A stretch of DNA of 64,000 nucleotides from Microbacterium sp. T32 (lineage in GTDB: Bacteria > Actinomycetota > Actinomycetes > Actinomycetales > Microbacteriaceae), in contig NZ_LQQP01000045.1 of NCBI RefSeq assembly GCF_001619615.1, forward strand, positions 1 to 64,000, read 5' to 3'. How positions within the stretch are numbered: position 1 is the stretch's first letter; every line of letters begins with the position of its first letter. Shown here piece by piece: positions 46,852 to 55,127 of this stretch. The notes under the pieces were generated by a model. It saw only the letters and a program-made list of their open reading frames with translations. It had not been told where the DNA came from and did no database searches. Made by a program: the position numbers and the translations under genes.

Positions 46852-47535
46852 TCAGCCGCGGACCCAGGCGTACGTGATCTCGGGGCGGCCGGGGCCGCCG
46901 TACCGCGGCTCGCGGCGCACGCGACCGACGTCGGCGAGGTGCTCGAGGTACCGGCGCGCGGTGACGCGCGACATGCCCTCGCGCTCGCCGACCTCGGTGG
47001 AGGACACCGCGGTGGATGCCGTGCGCACGCGTTCCGCGACCGCTTGCAGCGTCTCATCGCTCAGGCCCTTCGGCAGCGCGGGGGCCGCGACGGTGCGCAG
47101 GGTCCCGAGCAGCGCGTCGACCTCGGACTGCGTGGCATCCCCGGCGGCCCGGTCCAGCCCCTCGACGTACGCGCGGTACGCCTCGAGGCGCTCGCGGAAC
47201 GCGGCGAACGTGAACGGCTTGATGAGGTACTGCACGACCCCGGTCGACACCGCGGCGCGCACGGTCGCGGCATCCCGGACCGCCGTCACGGCGATGATGT
47301 CGACGCCCGCGCCCATCGCGCGCACGCGTCGGGCGACGTCGAGGCCGCCGCCGTCGGGCATGGTCATGTCCAGCAGCACGAGGTCGATGGGGCGGGCCGG
47401 ATCGGCGATCGCCGTGAGCGCCGCGCGCGCCCCCGCCGCCTGCCCGACGACCTCGAACCCCGGGACGCGTCCGACGTACGCGGCGTGCAGCTCGAGCGCG
47501 AGGGCGTCGTCGTCGACGACGAGCACCCGGATCAC
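46852..47535 (-). CDS. Response regulator, CitB/DcuR type
   Basis: 227 residues. The receiver domain has the acidic pair in VLVVDDDALA, phospho-acceptor Asp56 in LLDMTMPD and Lys in LIKPFTF. The C-terminal helix-turn-helix is of the CitB/DcuR kind: STEVGEREGMSRVTARRYLEHLADVGRVRREP. Its start overlaps the sensor kinase stop (ATGA). With the kinase it should respond to a di- or tricarboxylate and switch on dctA, which is divergent from the kinase. Confidence 0.93.
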   Translation of the reverse strand: MIRVLVVDDDALALELHAAYVGRVPGFEVVGQAAGARAALTAIADPARPIDLVLLDMTMPDGGGLDVARRVRAMGAGVDIIAVTAVRDAATVRAAVSTGVVQYLIKPFTFAAFRERLEAYRAYVEGLDRAAGDATQSEVDALLGTLRTVAAPALPKGLSDETLQAVAERVRTASTAVSSTEVGEREGMSRVTARRYLEHLADVGRVRREPRYGGPGRPEITYAWVRG

Positions 47536-49136
47536 GCGGGCACCGCCTCGACGGGCGCGGGCAGCATCACGCGCACCGTCGTCGGTGCGCCGCTGACCGA
47601 GAGCGTCCCGCCGTGCGCCGCGACGATGTCCCGCACCAGTGCGAGGCCCACGCCCCGGCCGCCGGGAGCCGCCGCGGGCTTGGTCGACGCGCCGAACGCG
47701 AACGGGTCGGCGAGGTCGGGGTCGAACCCCGCGCCGCTGTCACTCACCTCGATGGCCACGTCGGGTCCCTTCCGCGTGAGGGAGACGCGGACCCAGCGCG
47801 GCTCGTCGCCGGTGGCCGCGGCATCCATCGCGTTGTCCACGAGGTTGCCGACCACCGTGACCGCCTCGGCGGCGGCCAGCGGGAGCGCGGGCGTCGGTTC
47901 GGCGACGTCGAGGTCGAGGGCCACGCCGCGCTCGGCGGCCTCGTCGAGCTTGCCGAGCAGGAGCGCGACGACCACCGCGCCGTCGTTGCCGGACACGATG
48001 CGGTCGGCGAGATCCTGGCGGCCCTCGGTGGATGCCGCGATGAGCCGCCGCGCGTCGTCGATGCGCCCGAGTTCGAGCAGGGCGAGCAGCGCGTGCAGCC
48101 GGTTGCCGTGCTCATGCGTCTGCGAGCGCAGCGTTTCGCTGAGGGTGCGGACCCCCTCGAGCTCCCCGAGCAAGGCCTGCAGCTCGGAGCGGTCGCGGAG
48201 GGTCATGACGCGCCCGCGCTCGGGGGCGCGGCGCCCGTTCAGGTCACGCGCCTCCTCCTGGTTGACCAGCAGCACCCGATCGCCGGTGGCCACGGTCTCC
48301 TCCACCATGCGGCGTCCGGTCGCGATCGCTTCGGCGAGAGCGGCATCCATGTCGGTCTCCCGCGGGTCGAGGTCGACCTGGCCCTCGGTCGCCGGAGGGA
48401 GGCCGAGGAGGTCGGCGGCTTCGTCGTTGTAGAGCACGATCCGCCCGCGGCCGTCCGTGACGACGAGCCCCTCGCGCAGCGAGTGCAGCACGGTCTCGTA
48501 GCTCTCCACGAGCCGGGCGAGTTCGCGCGGCGTGTACGACCCGGTGACGCGGCGCGCACTGCGCCGGACGTACAGGGCACCGAGGATGCCGATGCCCACG
48601 ATGCCGGCCGCGGCGGCGACGATCATCGGGACGCGGGCGGCGAGGTCCGCCTGCACGGCGCCGAGGGTCACACCGACCGAGACGAGCCCCGCGATCTCGC
48701 CGGCGTCGGTGCCGCCGTCGCGGATCGGCGTGATCGTGCGCACGGACGGTCCGAGCGTGCCGTCGTACACCTCGGTGTACGTCCGTCCCGCCAAAGCCTC
48801 CTCGCGCGAGCCGAGGTACGGCTGGCCGATCTCGGAGCGATTGGGGTGGGTGAGTCGGATGCCGTCGGGCGTCATGATCGTGACGAACGACAGATCGCCC
48901 TCGGCGAGGATCGCCTCCACCATCGGCTGCAGCGTGTCGGAATCGCGCGCCCGGACGAGCGCCGCGACGTCCGGTTCGTGCGCGAGCGTGTCCGCCACCG
49001 AGCGGGTGACCTGCTCCGCCTGGCGCTGCCCGGAATCGGACAACTGCACCGACAGGAGCGCCGCGAGTACCCCCGCGACCAGCAGAACGACGCCGAGCGA
49101 CACGATCGCCAGTCGTCCGCCCACGCTCAATCGCAC
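47532..49136 (-). CDS. Sensor histidine kinase, CitA/DcuS type
   Basis: 534 residues: a membrane helix (about 8-30), an extracellular PAS-like sensor (about 35-170, ending DGTLGPSVRTITPIRDGG), a second helix (about 173-195), a cytoplasmic PAS (ETVLHSLREGLVVTDGRGRIVLYND) and a kinase core. The phospho-acceptor His is in SQTHEHGNRLHALLALL, the SpoOB-like arrangement of CitA/DcuS. The ATPase boxes are GNLVDNAMDAA, DSGAGFD and GRGVGLALVRDIV. It starts at GTG 49136, 7 nt after GGAGG; longer open frame upstream has no such site. The ligand is presumably a C4-dicarboxylate or citrate. Confidence 0.93.
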   Translation of the reverse strand: MRLSVGGRLAIVSLGVVLLVAGVLAALLSVQLSDSGQRQAEQVTRSVADTLAHEPDVAALVRARDSDTLQPMVEAILAEGDLSFVTIMTPDGIRLTHPNRSEIGQPYLGSREEALAGRTYTEVYDGTLGPSVRTITPIRDGGTDAGEIAGLVSVGVTLGAVQADLAARVPMIVAAAAGIVGIGILGALYVRRSARRVTGSYTPRELARLVESYETVLHSLREGLVVTDGRGRIVLYNDEAADLLGLPPATEGQVDLDPRETDMDAALAEAIATGRRMVEETVATGDRVLLVNQEEARDLNGRRAPERGRVMTLRDRSELQALLGELEGVRTLSETLRSQTHEHGNRLHALLALLELGRIDDARRLIAASTEGRQDLADRIVSGNDGAVVVALLLGKLDEAAERGVALDLDVAEPTPALPLAAAEAVTVVGNLVDNAMDAAATGDEPRWVRVSLTRKGPDVAIEVSDSGAGFDPDLADPFAFGASTKPAAAPGGRGVGLALVRDIVAAHGGTLSVSGAPTTVRVMLPAPVEAVPA

Positions 49137-49269
49137 GTCGCTTCCTCCTTCGGCCTGCCGTGAACAATACGACCACAAATCGCCCCGTGCGCCGCGCTCC
49201 CGCAAAGTCGTCACATCTCCGGCGGCCCCGCCGGACTCAACAAAGACGTTAGAAAAGGGGAAGTCGCGA

Positions 49270-50694
49270 ATGTCTCTCTCACTCCGCACCACACGCGACG
49301 GTCGTCCTCGCAAGAAGGTCGACCGCAACCACTGGCTCTACATCGCCGTCATCGTCGCCGTCGTGGCGGGTATCGTCGTCGGCCTTGCCGCCCCGCAGTT
49401 CGCCGTCGGCCTTGAGCCCGTCGGCAAGGGCTTCGTCAACCTCATCAAGATGATGATCGCCCCGGTCATCTTCTGCACGATCGTCGTGGGCATCGGCTCG
49501 ATCGCCAAGGCCTCCACCGTCGGCAAGATCGGCGGCCTGGCGCTGGTCTACTTCCTCGTGATGTCGACCTTCGCGCTCGGCATCGGCCTGCTGGTGGGCA
49601 ACATCATCCACCCCGGCGAGGGCCTGAACATCGCGGGCGCCCAGTACGACGCCGTCCCCGAAGCGACCACGACGCAGGACTTCATCCTGGGCATCATTCC
49701 GACGACGTTCTTCTCGGCCTTCACCGGCGGCAGCATCCTCCAGGTGCTCTTCATCGCTCTCCTCGTCGGCTTCGCTCTGCAGGGCATGGGCGAGCGCGGC
49801 GCGCGCATGGTCGAGGGCATCCGCAACTTCCAGGTGCTCGTGTTCCGCATCCTCGGCATGATCCTCTGGCTCGCCCCGATCGGTGCCTTCGGTGCGATCG
49901 CCGCCGTCGTCGGCAAGACCGGCTTCGGGGCCGTGATCAGCCTCGGCATCCTGATGGGGTCGTTCTACCTGACGTGCTTCCTCTTCATCGCCGTGGTCCT
50001 GGGTCTTCTCCTGTTCGCCGTTACGCGGGTCAACATCTTCTCCCTCATGAAGTACCTCGGCCGCGAGTACCTCCTCATCGTCGGCACGTCGTCCTCCGAG
50101 GCCGCGCTGCCGCGCCTCATCGCGAAGATGGAGCACCTCGGCGTCTCGAAGCCGGTCGTCGGTATCACCGTCCCGACCGGGTACTCCTTCAACCTGGACG
50201 GCACCGCGATCTACCTCACGATGGCGTCGCTGTTCATCGCGACCGCCATGGGCGCCCCGATGTCGATCCCCGAGCAGATCGGCCTCCTGATCTTCATGAT
50301 CATCGCCTCCAAGGGCGCGGCCGGCGTCACCGGTGCGGGCCTCGCGACGCTCGCCGGCGGCCTCTCCGCCTACCGCCCCGACCTGGTCAACGGCGTCGGC
50401 GTCATCGTCGGCATCGACCGGTTCATGTCCGAGGCCCGCGCGGTCACGAACTTCACCGGCAACGCCGTGGCGACCCTCCTCATCGGAGCGTGGACCAAGC
50501 AGTACGACCGCGAGCGCGTCGGCGAGGTCCTCGCGGGCCGCATCCCCTTCGACGAGACGCTCCTCACCGGTCACGACCACGCCGCCACCCCGGCGGCGGA
50601 CGCCGCGCCCGCTCTGGCGTCGGTGGACACGCAGGCGCTCAACGCCTTCCGCGCCCAAGCGGAGGCGGAGGCGGCGGCCCGGAGCCGTTCGTGA
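49270..50694 (+). CDS. dctA: C4-dicarboxylate:cation symporter (DctA/DAACS family)
   Basis: 474 residues with eight membrane helices and the two re-entrant loops of the family. The signature SSSEAALPRLIAKM, NLDGTAIYLTMASLF and DRFMSEARAVTNFTGNAVATL form the substrate and cation sites. Family members import succinate, fumarate and malate with protons or sodium. GGGGAAG precedes ATG 49270. It is divergent from the CitA/CitB-like sensor system (133-bp gap). Its stop overlaps the CitE-like start in GTGA. Confidence 0.94.
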   Translation: MSLSLRTTRDGRPRKKVDRNHWLYIAVIVAVVAGIVVGLAAPQFAVGLEPVGKGFVNLIKMMIAPVIFCTIVVGIGSIAKASTVGKIGGLALVYFLVMSTFALGIGLLVGNIIHPGEGLNIAGAQYDAVPEATTTQDFILGIIPTTFFSAFTGGSILQVLFIALLVGFALQGMGERGARMVEGIRNFQVLVFRILGMILWLAPIGAFGAIAAVVGKTGFGAVISLGILMGSFYLTCFLFIAVVLGLLLFAVTRVNIFSLMKYLGREYLLIVGTSSSEAALPRLIAKMEHLGVSKPVVGITVPTGYSFNLDGTAIYLTMASLFIATAMGAPMSIPEQIGLLIFMIIASKGAAGVTGAGLATLAGGLSAYRPDLVNGVGVIVGIDRFMSEARAVTNFTGNAVATLLIGAWTKQYDRERVGEVLAGRIPFDETLLTGHDHAATPAADAAPALASVDTQALNAFRAQAEAEAAARSRS

Positions 50695-51521
50695 GTCTGA
50701 CGCAGCACTCAGCGGGGGCGGCTTCGGCCGCCCCCGCCCCCGCGCGCGTGGACCTCGCCCGCACCTGGCTGCTGCGCTCGCCGTTGGCGTCCGGCGGCGA
50801 CAGCGCGGCCGATGTCCTGGTCCTCGACCTCGAGGACGGTCTGCCCGCCGCGCGCAAGACCGAGGGTCGCGAACGCGCCCGCCGCGCCGCCGAGACCGCG
50901 CCCGTGTGGCTGCGGATCAGCGCCGCGGGCACGCCCGACGGCGAAGCCGACCTGGAGCTGTGCCGCGAGCTGGATGATCGTCTGGCTGGCATCGTGCTGG
51001 CGATGTGCGCCGGACCCGCCGACGTCGCCCACGTCGCGGCATCCCGACGGGTGGGTGTGCCGATCGTCGCGATGATCGAATCGGCCGCGGCACTGCTCGC
51101 GGCTCCCGCGATCGCCGCGCACCCCGCGACGCGGCGCCTGGCGTTCGGCACCGGCGACTTCCGTCGCGACACCGGCATGGCGGACGACCGCACCGCGCTG
51201 TCGTGGCCCCGGGCGCAGCTGGTCGTGGCGTCGGCGGCCGCCCGGATCGCCGGACCGATCGATGGTCCGTGCGGTTCGGTCGAGCAGGCTCGGGATGCCG
51301 CCGAGCACGCCGCCGCGATGGGGTTCACGGGCACGCTGGCGCTGCGGGATGCCGCGATCCCGGGTGCCCACGCCGGCTTCACACCCGCGCCGGCCGAGGT
51401 CTCGGAGGCGCGCGCCCTCCTCTCGGCGGTTCCCGACGGCCCGGTCGACGGCTCGTACGCCCCGGCGCTGGCGCGTGCCCGCGCGCTGGTGGCCCGCGCC
51501 GAGGCGCTCGCGCGGCTCTGA
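50691..51521 (+). CDS. CitE/HpcH-family lyase-like protein
   Basis: 276 residues of the citrate-lyase-beta/HpcH aldolase barrel. The metal- and substrate-binding phrases VLVLDLEDGLPAARK, VPIVAMIESAAALLAAP and RRLAFGTGDFRRDTGM correspond to the family's LDLEDAV, IET/IES and GAEDL segments. The N-terminus is shorter than usual: the LYVPG(D/S)RP segment that begins most CitE-like proteins is reduced to RTWLLRSPLASGG. Family members split malyl-, citramalyl- or related CoA thioesters. Coupling to dctA by GTGA overlap suggests a role in using an imported organic acid; activity is unproven. Confidence 0.78.
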   Translation: MSLTQHSAGAASAAPAPARVDLARTWLLRSPLASGGDSAADVLVLDLEDGLPAARKTEGRERARRAAETAPVWLRISAAGTPDGEADLELCRELDDRLAGIVLAMCAGPADVAHVAASRRVGVPIVAMIESAAALLAAPAIAAHPATRRLAFGTGDFRRDTGMADDRTALSWPRAQLVVASAAARIAGPIDGPCGSVEQARDAAEHAAAMGFTGTLALRDAAIPGAHAGFTPAPAEVSEARALLSAVPDGPVDGSYAPALARARALVARAEALARL

Positions 51522-51533
51522 CCGCTGCCGAAC

Positions 51534-51601
51534 GCCCACGATCGGGTCGAGCGCCCACGCTCCGGTCGACCCGACCGTGGGCGCCCGACCGGATCGTGGG
51601 C
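51534..51601. repeat. Palindromic element family E, copy 1
   Basis: 68 bp with perfect outer arms GCCCACGATC and GATCGTGGGC and inner arms GGTCGAGCGCCCACG and CGTGGGCGCCCGACC (one mismatch). It fills the 92-bp gap between convergent genes, 12 bp from each stop codon, so it may end transcription from both sides. Confidence 0.85.
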
Positions 51602-51613
51602 GATGGCCGCAGG

Positions 51614-52162
51614 TCAGCGCCCGAACCACCGACGACGACGCGGCGGGGGCGCAGCGGCGGAAGCTGCCTCGCGAGCGCGGCGACGGGACGCCCACGCCGA
51701 GAGCTCGGCATCCACGTCCACCGTCGGCGTGACCACGGGCGGTCCGCCGAGCAACTGCCGGCGGGCTTCGATGACGCGGCGGTTGAAGTCCTCGAGCGCT
51801 TCGCGGACGTCGGCTTCGCGCGAGATCGCGTCCATCCGCTGCGCGAGTTCGGCGTGTTCGACCCGCAGCGTCAGCGCGGGCGGCCCCAGCCCCGACAGCT
51901 TCTCCGTCTCGATCTTGCGGCGGATCCACCAGTCCGGGTCGTGACTTCCGCCCAGGTCGGGCAGCGGTTTTCCGGCCCCGGGCAGGTTGTCGAAATCCCC
52001 GCGGCGGATCGCCTGCTGTATCGACGTCTCGACGAACGCGGCCCGCTCGGCGGCCGTCGAGCCGCGCGCCGGCGCCTTCGCGGATTCCGGTTCCAGACCG
52101 GCATCCCGCATCCGCCGGTCCAGACGGTACTGCTCCGCCGCCTGTCTCGGGTCGTCGCCCAT
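51614..52162 (-). CDS. DUF1992-domain protein
   Basis: 182 residues. The domain (about 35-110) is recognised from FVETSIQQAIRRGDFDNLPGAGKPLPDLGGSHDPDWWIRRKIETEKL, the sequence typical of DUF1992, related to DNAJC28 in eukaryotes. The C-terminal 70 residues are a charged helix and an Arg-rich end (PPPRRRRWFGR). No transmembrane segment or catalytic motif is visible; the family's role is unknown. It is preceded by a family A palindrome. Confidence 0.85.
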   Translation of the reverse strand: MGDDPRQAAEQYRLDRRMRDAGLEPESAKAPARGSTAAERAAFVETSIQQAIRRGDFDNLPGAGKPLPDLGGSHDPDWWIRRKIETEKLSGLGPPALTLRVEHAELAQRMDAISREADVREALEDFNRRVIEARRQLLGGPPVVTPTVDVDAELSAWASRRRAREAASAAAPPPRRRRWFGR

Positions 52163-52274
52163 GTCGCCTCCGCCGTGTGCTCGGGTGATTCCAGGCTACG
52201 TCGGGGTGGGGCGGGTGGCGCCGGACGCCGTCGCCGATCGAGGGATGCCAGGGCGTCCGGCCGTGTCCTCCCCG

Positions 52275-52335
52275 GTTGAGTGTCCAAGACACGCGGATGC
52301 TCTGCGAGCGCGTCCGCGTGTCTTGGACACTGAAC
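52275..52335. repeat. Palindromic element family A, copy 9
   Basis: 61 bp with the canonical arms and one mismatch near the outer end; 15-nt loop. It lies between the MpaB-like stop and the DUF1992 start, both read leftwards. Confidence 0.93.
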
Positions 52336-52360
52336 CTAGAGGGACGCGCACCCCGCCGGG

Positions 52361-53269
52361 CTACAGACCGAGGCGCCGGAGGCGCAGCCGCGCCATGTCC
52401 TGCGCGCACGGGCCGGAGCCGAGCGCCCGCTCGGTGATGCGGAGGATCAGGCGGGTCGCGGTCTTCACCGGCAGCCAGGAACGCCGCACCCCGAGGAGCC
52501 GCCGGAAGCGCGGCGGGAACGTCGCCACGGCGGCGGCGAACAGCACGCGGTACGCCACGCCCATCATTCCGGGGAACGGGGGCTTCCGCAGGAACCGCAC
52601 GACGTCGTCGACGCGCTCGTCGCGGCGCAGCTCGCCGCGGTCGAGGAACCCCTCGAGCTCGGCCCGGAGCTCCGCCTCGGTCAGCGGCGGGTCGGGGATC
52701 CGCATGAGCCGTCCGGCCGTGGCCCAGTCGGCGACGTACGCGTCGGCGCCGCCCGGGATCGGTCCGCCGTACGCCTGGTGGCTGCGGAGGAACGCGTCCG
52801 TGAAGGCGATGTGCACCCACCGCACGAGGTCGCGGTCCTCGGCGGTGTAGCTGCGCTCGGCGCCGTCGCCGGCGACGTACGACCCCTGCACGCGCCGGTG
52901 GAAGCGGCCGACGCGGGCGGTCTCGGCATCCGCTTGGCTTTTCGATCCGTACGTGAGGGTGATGACCCACCGGACGGTGCCGGTGAGGCGTCCGATCGGG
53001 TCTTCGCGGTACCGCGACCAGTCGTGCACGCCCGCGAGCGCTCCGGGGTGCAGCGCCTGGAGAAGAAGGGCACGGATGCCGGCGACCAGGGTGCCCATTC
53101 CGGCATGGACGGTCCACGCCGGACCGTTCTCGACGAAGTAGCCGCTGTCGTCGCCCTCGGCGATCGCCCGGACGTACGGCGCCATGCCGGTCGGGTCGCC
53201 CGCGAGGGCGGTGAGGAGCTTCGCACGCAACCGTGCGACGGGCGCCGGGACCGGAGGTGAGGACGTCAC
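52361..53269 (-). CDS. MpaB-type oxygenase (DUF2236)
   Basis: 302 residues. It matches the ER-bound oxygenase MpaB/latex-clearing-protein-like fold: LHPGALAGVHDWSRYREDPIGRLTGTVRWV, then a His in VGRFHRRVQGSYV, RSYTAEDRDLVRWVHIAF and LRSHQAYGG. Characterised relatives are haem or metal oxygenases acting on lipids or polyisoprenoids. The start chosen is GTG 53269; the frame stays open upstream without a better site. It follows two small membrane-protein genes by 40 bp. Confidence 0.83.
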   Translation of the reverse strand: MTSSPPVPAPVARLRAKLLTALAGDPTGMAPYVRAIAEGDDSGYFVENGPAWTVHAGMGTLVAGIRALLLQALHPGALAGVHDWSRYREDPIGRLTGTVRWVITLTYGSKSQADAETARVGRFHRRVQGSYVAGDGAERSYTAEDRDLVRWVHIAFTDAFLRSHQAYGGPIPGGADAYVADWATAGRLMRIPDPPLTEAELRAELEGFLDRGELRRDERVDDVVRFLRKPPFPGMMGVAYRVLFAAAVATFPPRFRRLLGVRRSWLPVKTATRLILRITERALGSGPCAQDMARLRLRRLGL

Positions 53270-53309
53270 GCTGTCCAGCGTGCCATCTCCGGTCGGCGCG
53301 AGGGCCGGA

Positions 53310-53831
53310 TCAGTGGCCCTCGTGGGTGATGACCGGCACGGATCCGTCGTCGCGGATGAGCACGGCATCCTGGGTCGCGCCGAGAGCGGGGGTGACGACG
53401 ACCGCGATGATCGACGCGGCCACCAGCAGGCCGATCACGCTCATCGGCTGCGCGGTGCGCGGGGCCGTGTCGGCTCGCCGCACCCGTCCGGCGACGGAGG
53501 CGCCGACGACGATGAGGAGGAGCGCCGCCGCGGCGATCGCGATGACGCTCGTGTGCGCGGGCAGGACGAACATGAGGGCGGCGGCCAGCACGATGCCGGC
53601 GAGGACCCCCACCAGCGTCGCCCGGGGAGCGATGAGCCGGCCGAGGGCGAGGACGGCCCCGCCCCAGACCAGCGCGCCGACACCGAGGACGACCAGACCC
53701 GCTCCGAGGCCGCGCGAGGCGGCCCCGGAGCTCGGTCCCACGATTGCGCCCGCACCGAGGGCAGCGAGGATCAGCCCGGCCCCCCATGCGGACACGGAGG
53801 GCCACGACCGGACGAAGGTCGCGGCGTTCAC
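53310..53831 (-). CDS. Small multi-pass membrane protein
   Basis: 173 residues with about five hydrophobic segments, Gly- and Ala-rich, and a short hydrophilic C-terminus (IRDDGSVPVITHEGH). The GTG start lies 2 bp after the stop of the DUF4383 gene, so the two are co-translated. No family was recognised with confidence. Confidence 0.7.
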   Translation of the reverse strand: MNAATFVRSWPSVSAWGAGLILAALGAGAIVGPSSGAASRGLGAGLVVLGVGALVWGGAVLALGRLIAPRATLVGVLAGIVLAAALMFVLPAHTSVIAIAAAALLLIVVGASVAGRVRRADTAPRTAQPMSVIGLLVAASIIAVVVTPALGATQDAVLIRDDGSVPVITHEGH

Positions 53832-53833
53832 GG

Positions 53834-54241
53834 TCAGACCGCCGCGGTGCGCGGGATGTTGCGCTCGGCGCCGAGGCCGACACCGAGGAGCACGACGGCG
53901 CTCGCGAGGTGCAGGAAGTGGTCGGGCACGTTGAGCGCGAGGATGTTGGCCGGACCCGTGAGGAAGAAGCCGACGATACCGAGGAGCAGGTAGACCGCAC
54001 CGACGGTGGTGTTGACGCCCTTGGCAGCACGCGCGTTGGCGAGACCAGCGACCAGCAGCGCGGCACCGATGAGGAGGTGCGCGATGTTGTGCAGCGGGTT
54101 GACGGCGAAGATGCCGAGCAGCAGGTTGCCCTCGCTGCTGGCGAAGCCGACGCCGCCGGTGACGGCGAAGCCGAGCAGACCGACGAGCAGGTAGACGGCA
54201 CCGAAGACGGTGGCGACGATGCGGTTCGGTGACGAGCTCAT
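53834..54241 (-). CDS. DUF4383-domain membrane protein
   Basis: 135 residues, four membrane helices. The family phrases are VATVFGAVYLLVGLLGF, NPLHNIAHLLIGAALLV and LNVPDHFLHLASAVVLL, in which the His residues of HNIAH and DHFLH are conserved in DUF4383. GGGAGG lies 6 nt before ATG 54241. It is the first gene of a three-gene run with the membrane protein and the MpaB-like oxygenase. The function of the family is unknown. Confidence 0.85.
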   Translation of the reverse strand: MSSSPNRIVATVFGAVYLLVGLLGFAVTGGVGFASSEGNLLLGIFAVNPLHNIAHLLIGAALLVAGLANARAAKGVNTTVGAVYLLLGIVGFFLTGPANILALNVPDHFLHLASAVVLLGVGLGAERNIPRTAAV

Positions 54242-54371
54242 GATGAACCTCCCAGAGTTCTTGCAGCGACCACTCGGCCGCCTTTGACACATCTTCGGAG
54301 ACACTGGGTGTTTCGGATTGGGCTTTGCACGCCGGGATGCCATGCGGTAAGCGCGTGCGCTCTGCCCGGAA

Positions 54372-55127
54372 TCAGAGCGTCGTCATTCCGCCGTCCACGA
54401 CGAACGTGCCGCCGGTGGCGAACGCCCCCTCGTCGCTCGCGAGGTAGACCATGATGCCCGTGACGTCGTCGGCGGTGCCGGCCCGACCGACGGGGATACG
54501 TCCGACGATCGCCGACCGCGCCGCCGGATCGTCGGAGATCGCGCTCACCAGCGGGGTCTCGGTGTAAGCGGGTTGGACGGTGTTCACGCGGATGCCGCGG
54601 TCGGCATATGCCGCGGCGGCGGCGCGCACCAGTCCGTGCGCTCCGGCCTTCGACGCGCTGTAGGCCGTGAAGTCCTTGCCTTCGCCGCTGACGGCCGTCG
54701 GGCTGCCGGTGAGGATGATGGCGCCGCCCCCGCGAGCGAGCAGGGCGCGCACGGCGTGCTTTACCGTGAGAAACGTGCCGGTGAGATTCACGTCGACCGT
54801 GCGCTGCCACACCGCCAGGTCGAGGTCGGCGATGGGGGCGTCGCTGCCGAAGAGCTGCACGGCGGCGTTCGCGACGACCACGTCGGGGGTCCATCCGGCT
54901 GCCGCCAGGTCGGCGAACGCCGCCGCGACGTCGTCCTCGGCGGTGACGTCCATCGCCACCGCCCGGGCCCGCGGACCCAGGCGCGCCGACTCCCGCTCGA
55001 CCCCCGCGGCATCCCGGTCGGCGAGCACGACGCGCGCTCCCTCGGTGACGAAGCGGCTCGCGACCGCGAGCCCGATCCCGCGGGCGGCGCCCGTGACGAG
55101 CGCGGTCTTGCCCTCCAGCCGAGTCAT
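54372..55127 (-). CDS. SDR-family oxidoreductase
   Basis: 251 residues, classical SDR: cofactor motif VTGAARGIGLAVA, VVVANAAVQ (instead of NNAG), catalytic Ser in ILTGSPTAV and YSASKAG, ending FVVDGGMTTL. The glucose- or rhamnose-dehydrogenase-like branch is possible, which would suit oxidation of a released sugar. Its ATG overlaps the stop of the DUF5605-type gene (ATGA), making it the last gene of the glycosidase operon. Confidence 0.9.
   Translation of the reverse strand: MTRLEGKTALVTGAARGIGLAVASRFVTEGARVVLADRDAAGVERESARLGPRARAVAMDVTAEDDVAAAFADLAAAGWTPDVVVANAAVQLFGSDAPIADLDLAVWQRTVDVNLTGTFLTVKHAVRALLARGGGAIILTGSPTAVSGEGKDFTAYSASKAGAHGLVRAAAAAYADRGIRVNTVQPAYTETPLVSAISDDPAARSAIVGRIPVGRAGTADDVTGIMVYLASDEGAFATGGTFVVDGGMTTL

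Noticed and set aside
53834..54290. Longer fused reading of the small membrane protein through the DUF4383 region (frame 53310-54290)
   Set aside because: The upstream part is an out-of-frame reading of DUF4383, Arg/His-rich, while two separate hydrophobic proteins with a 2-bp gap explain the region fully.
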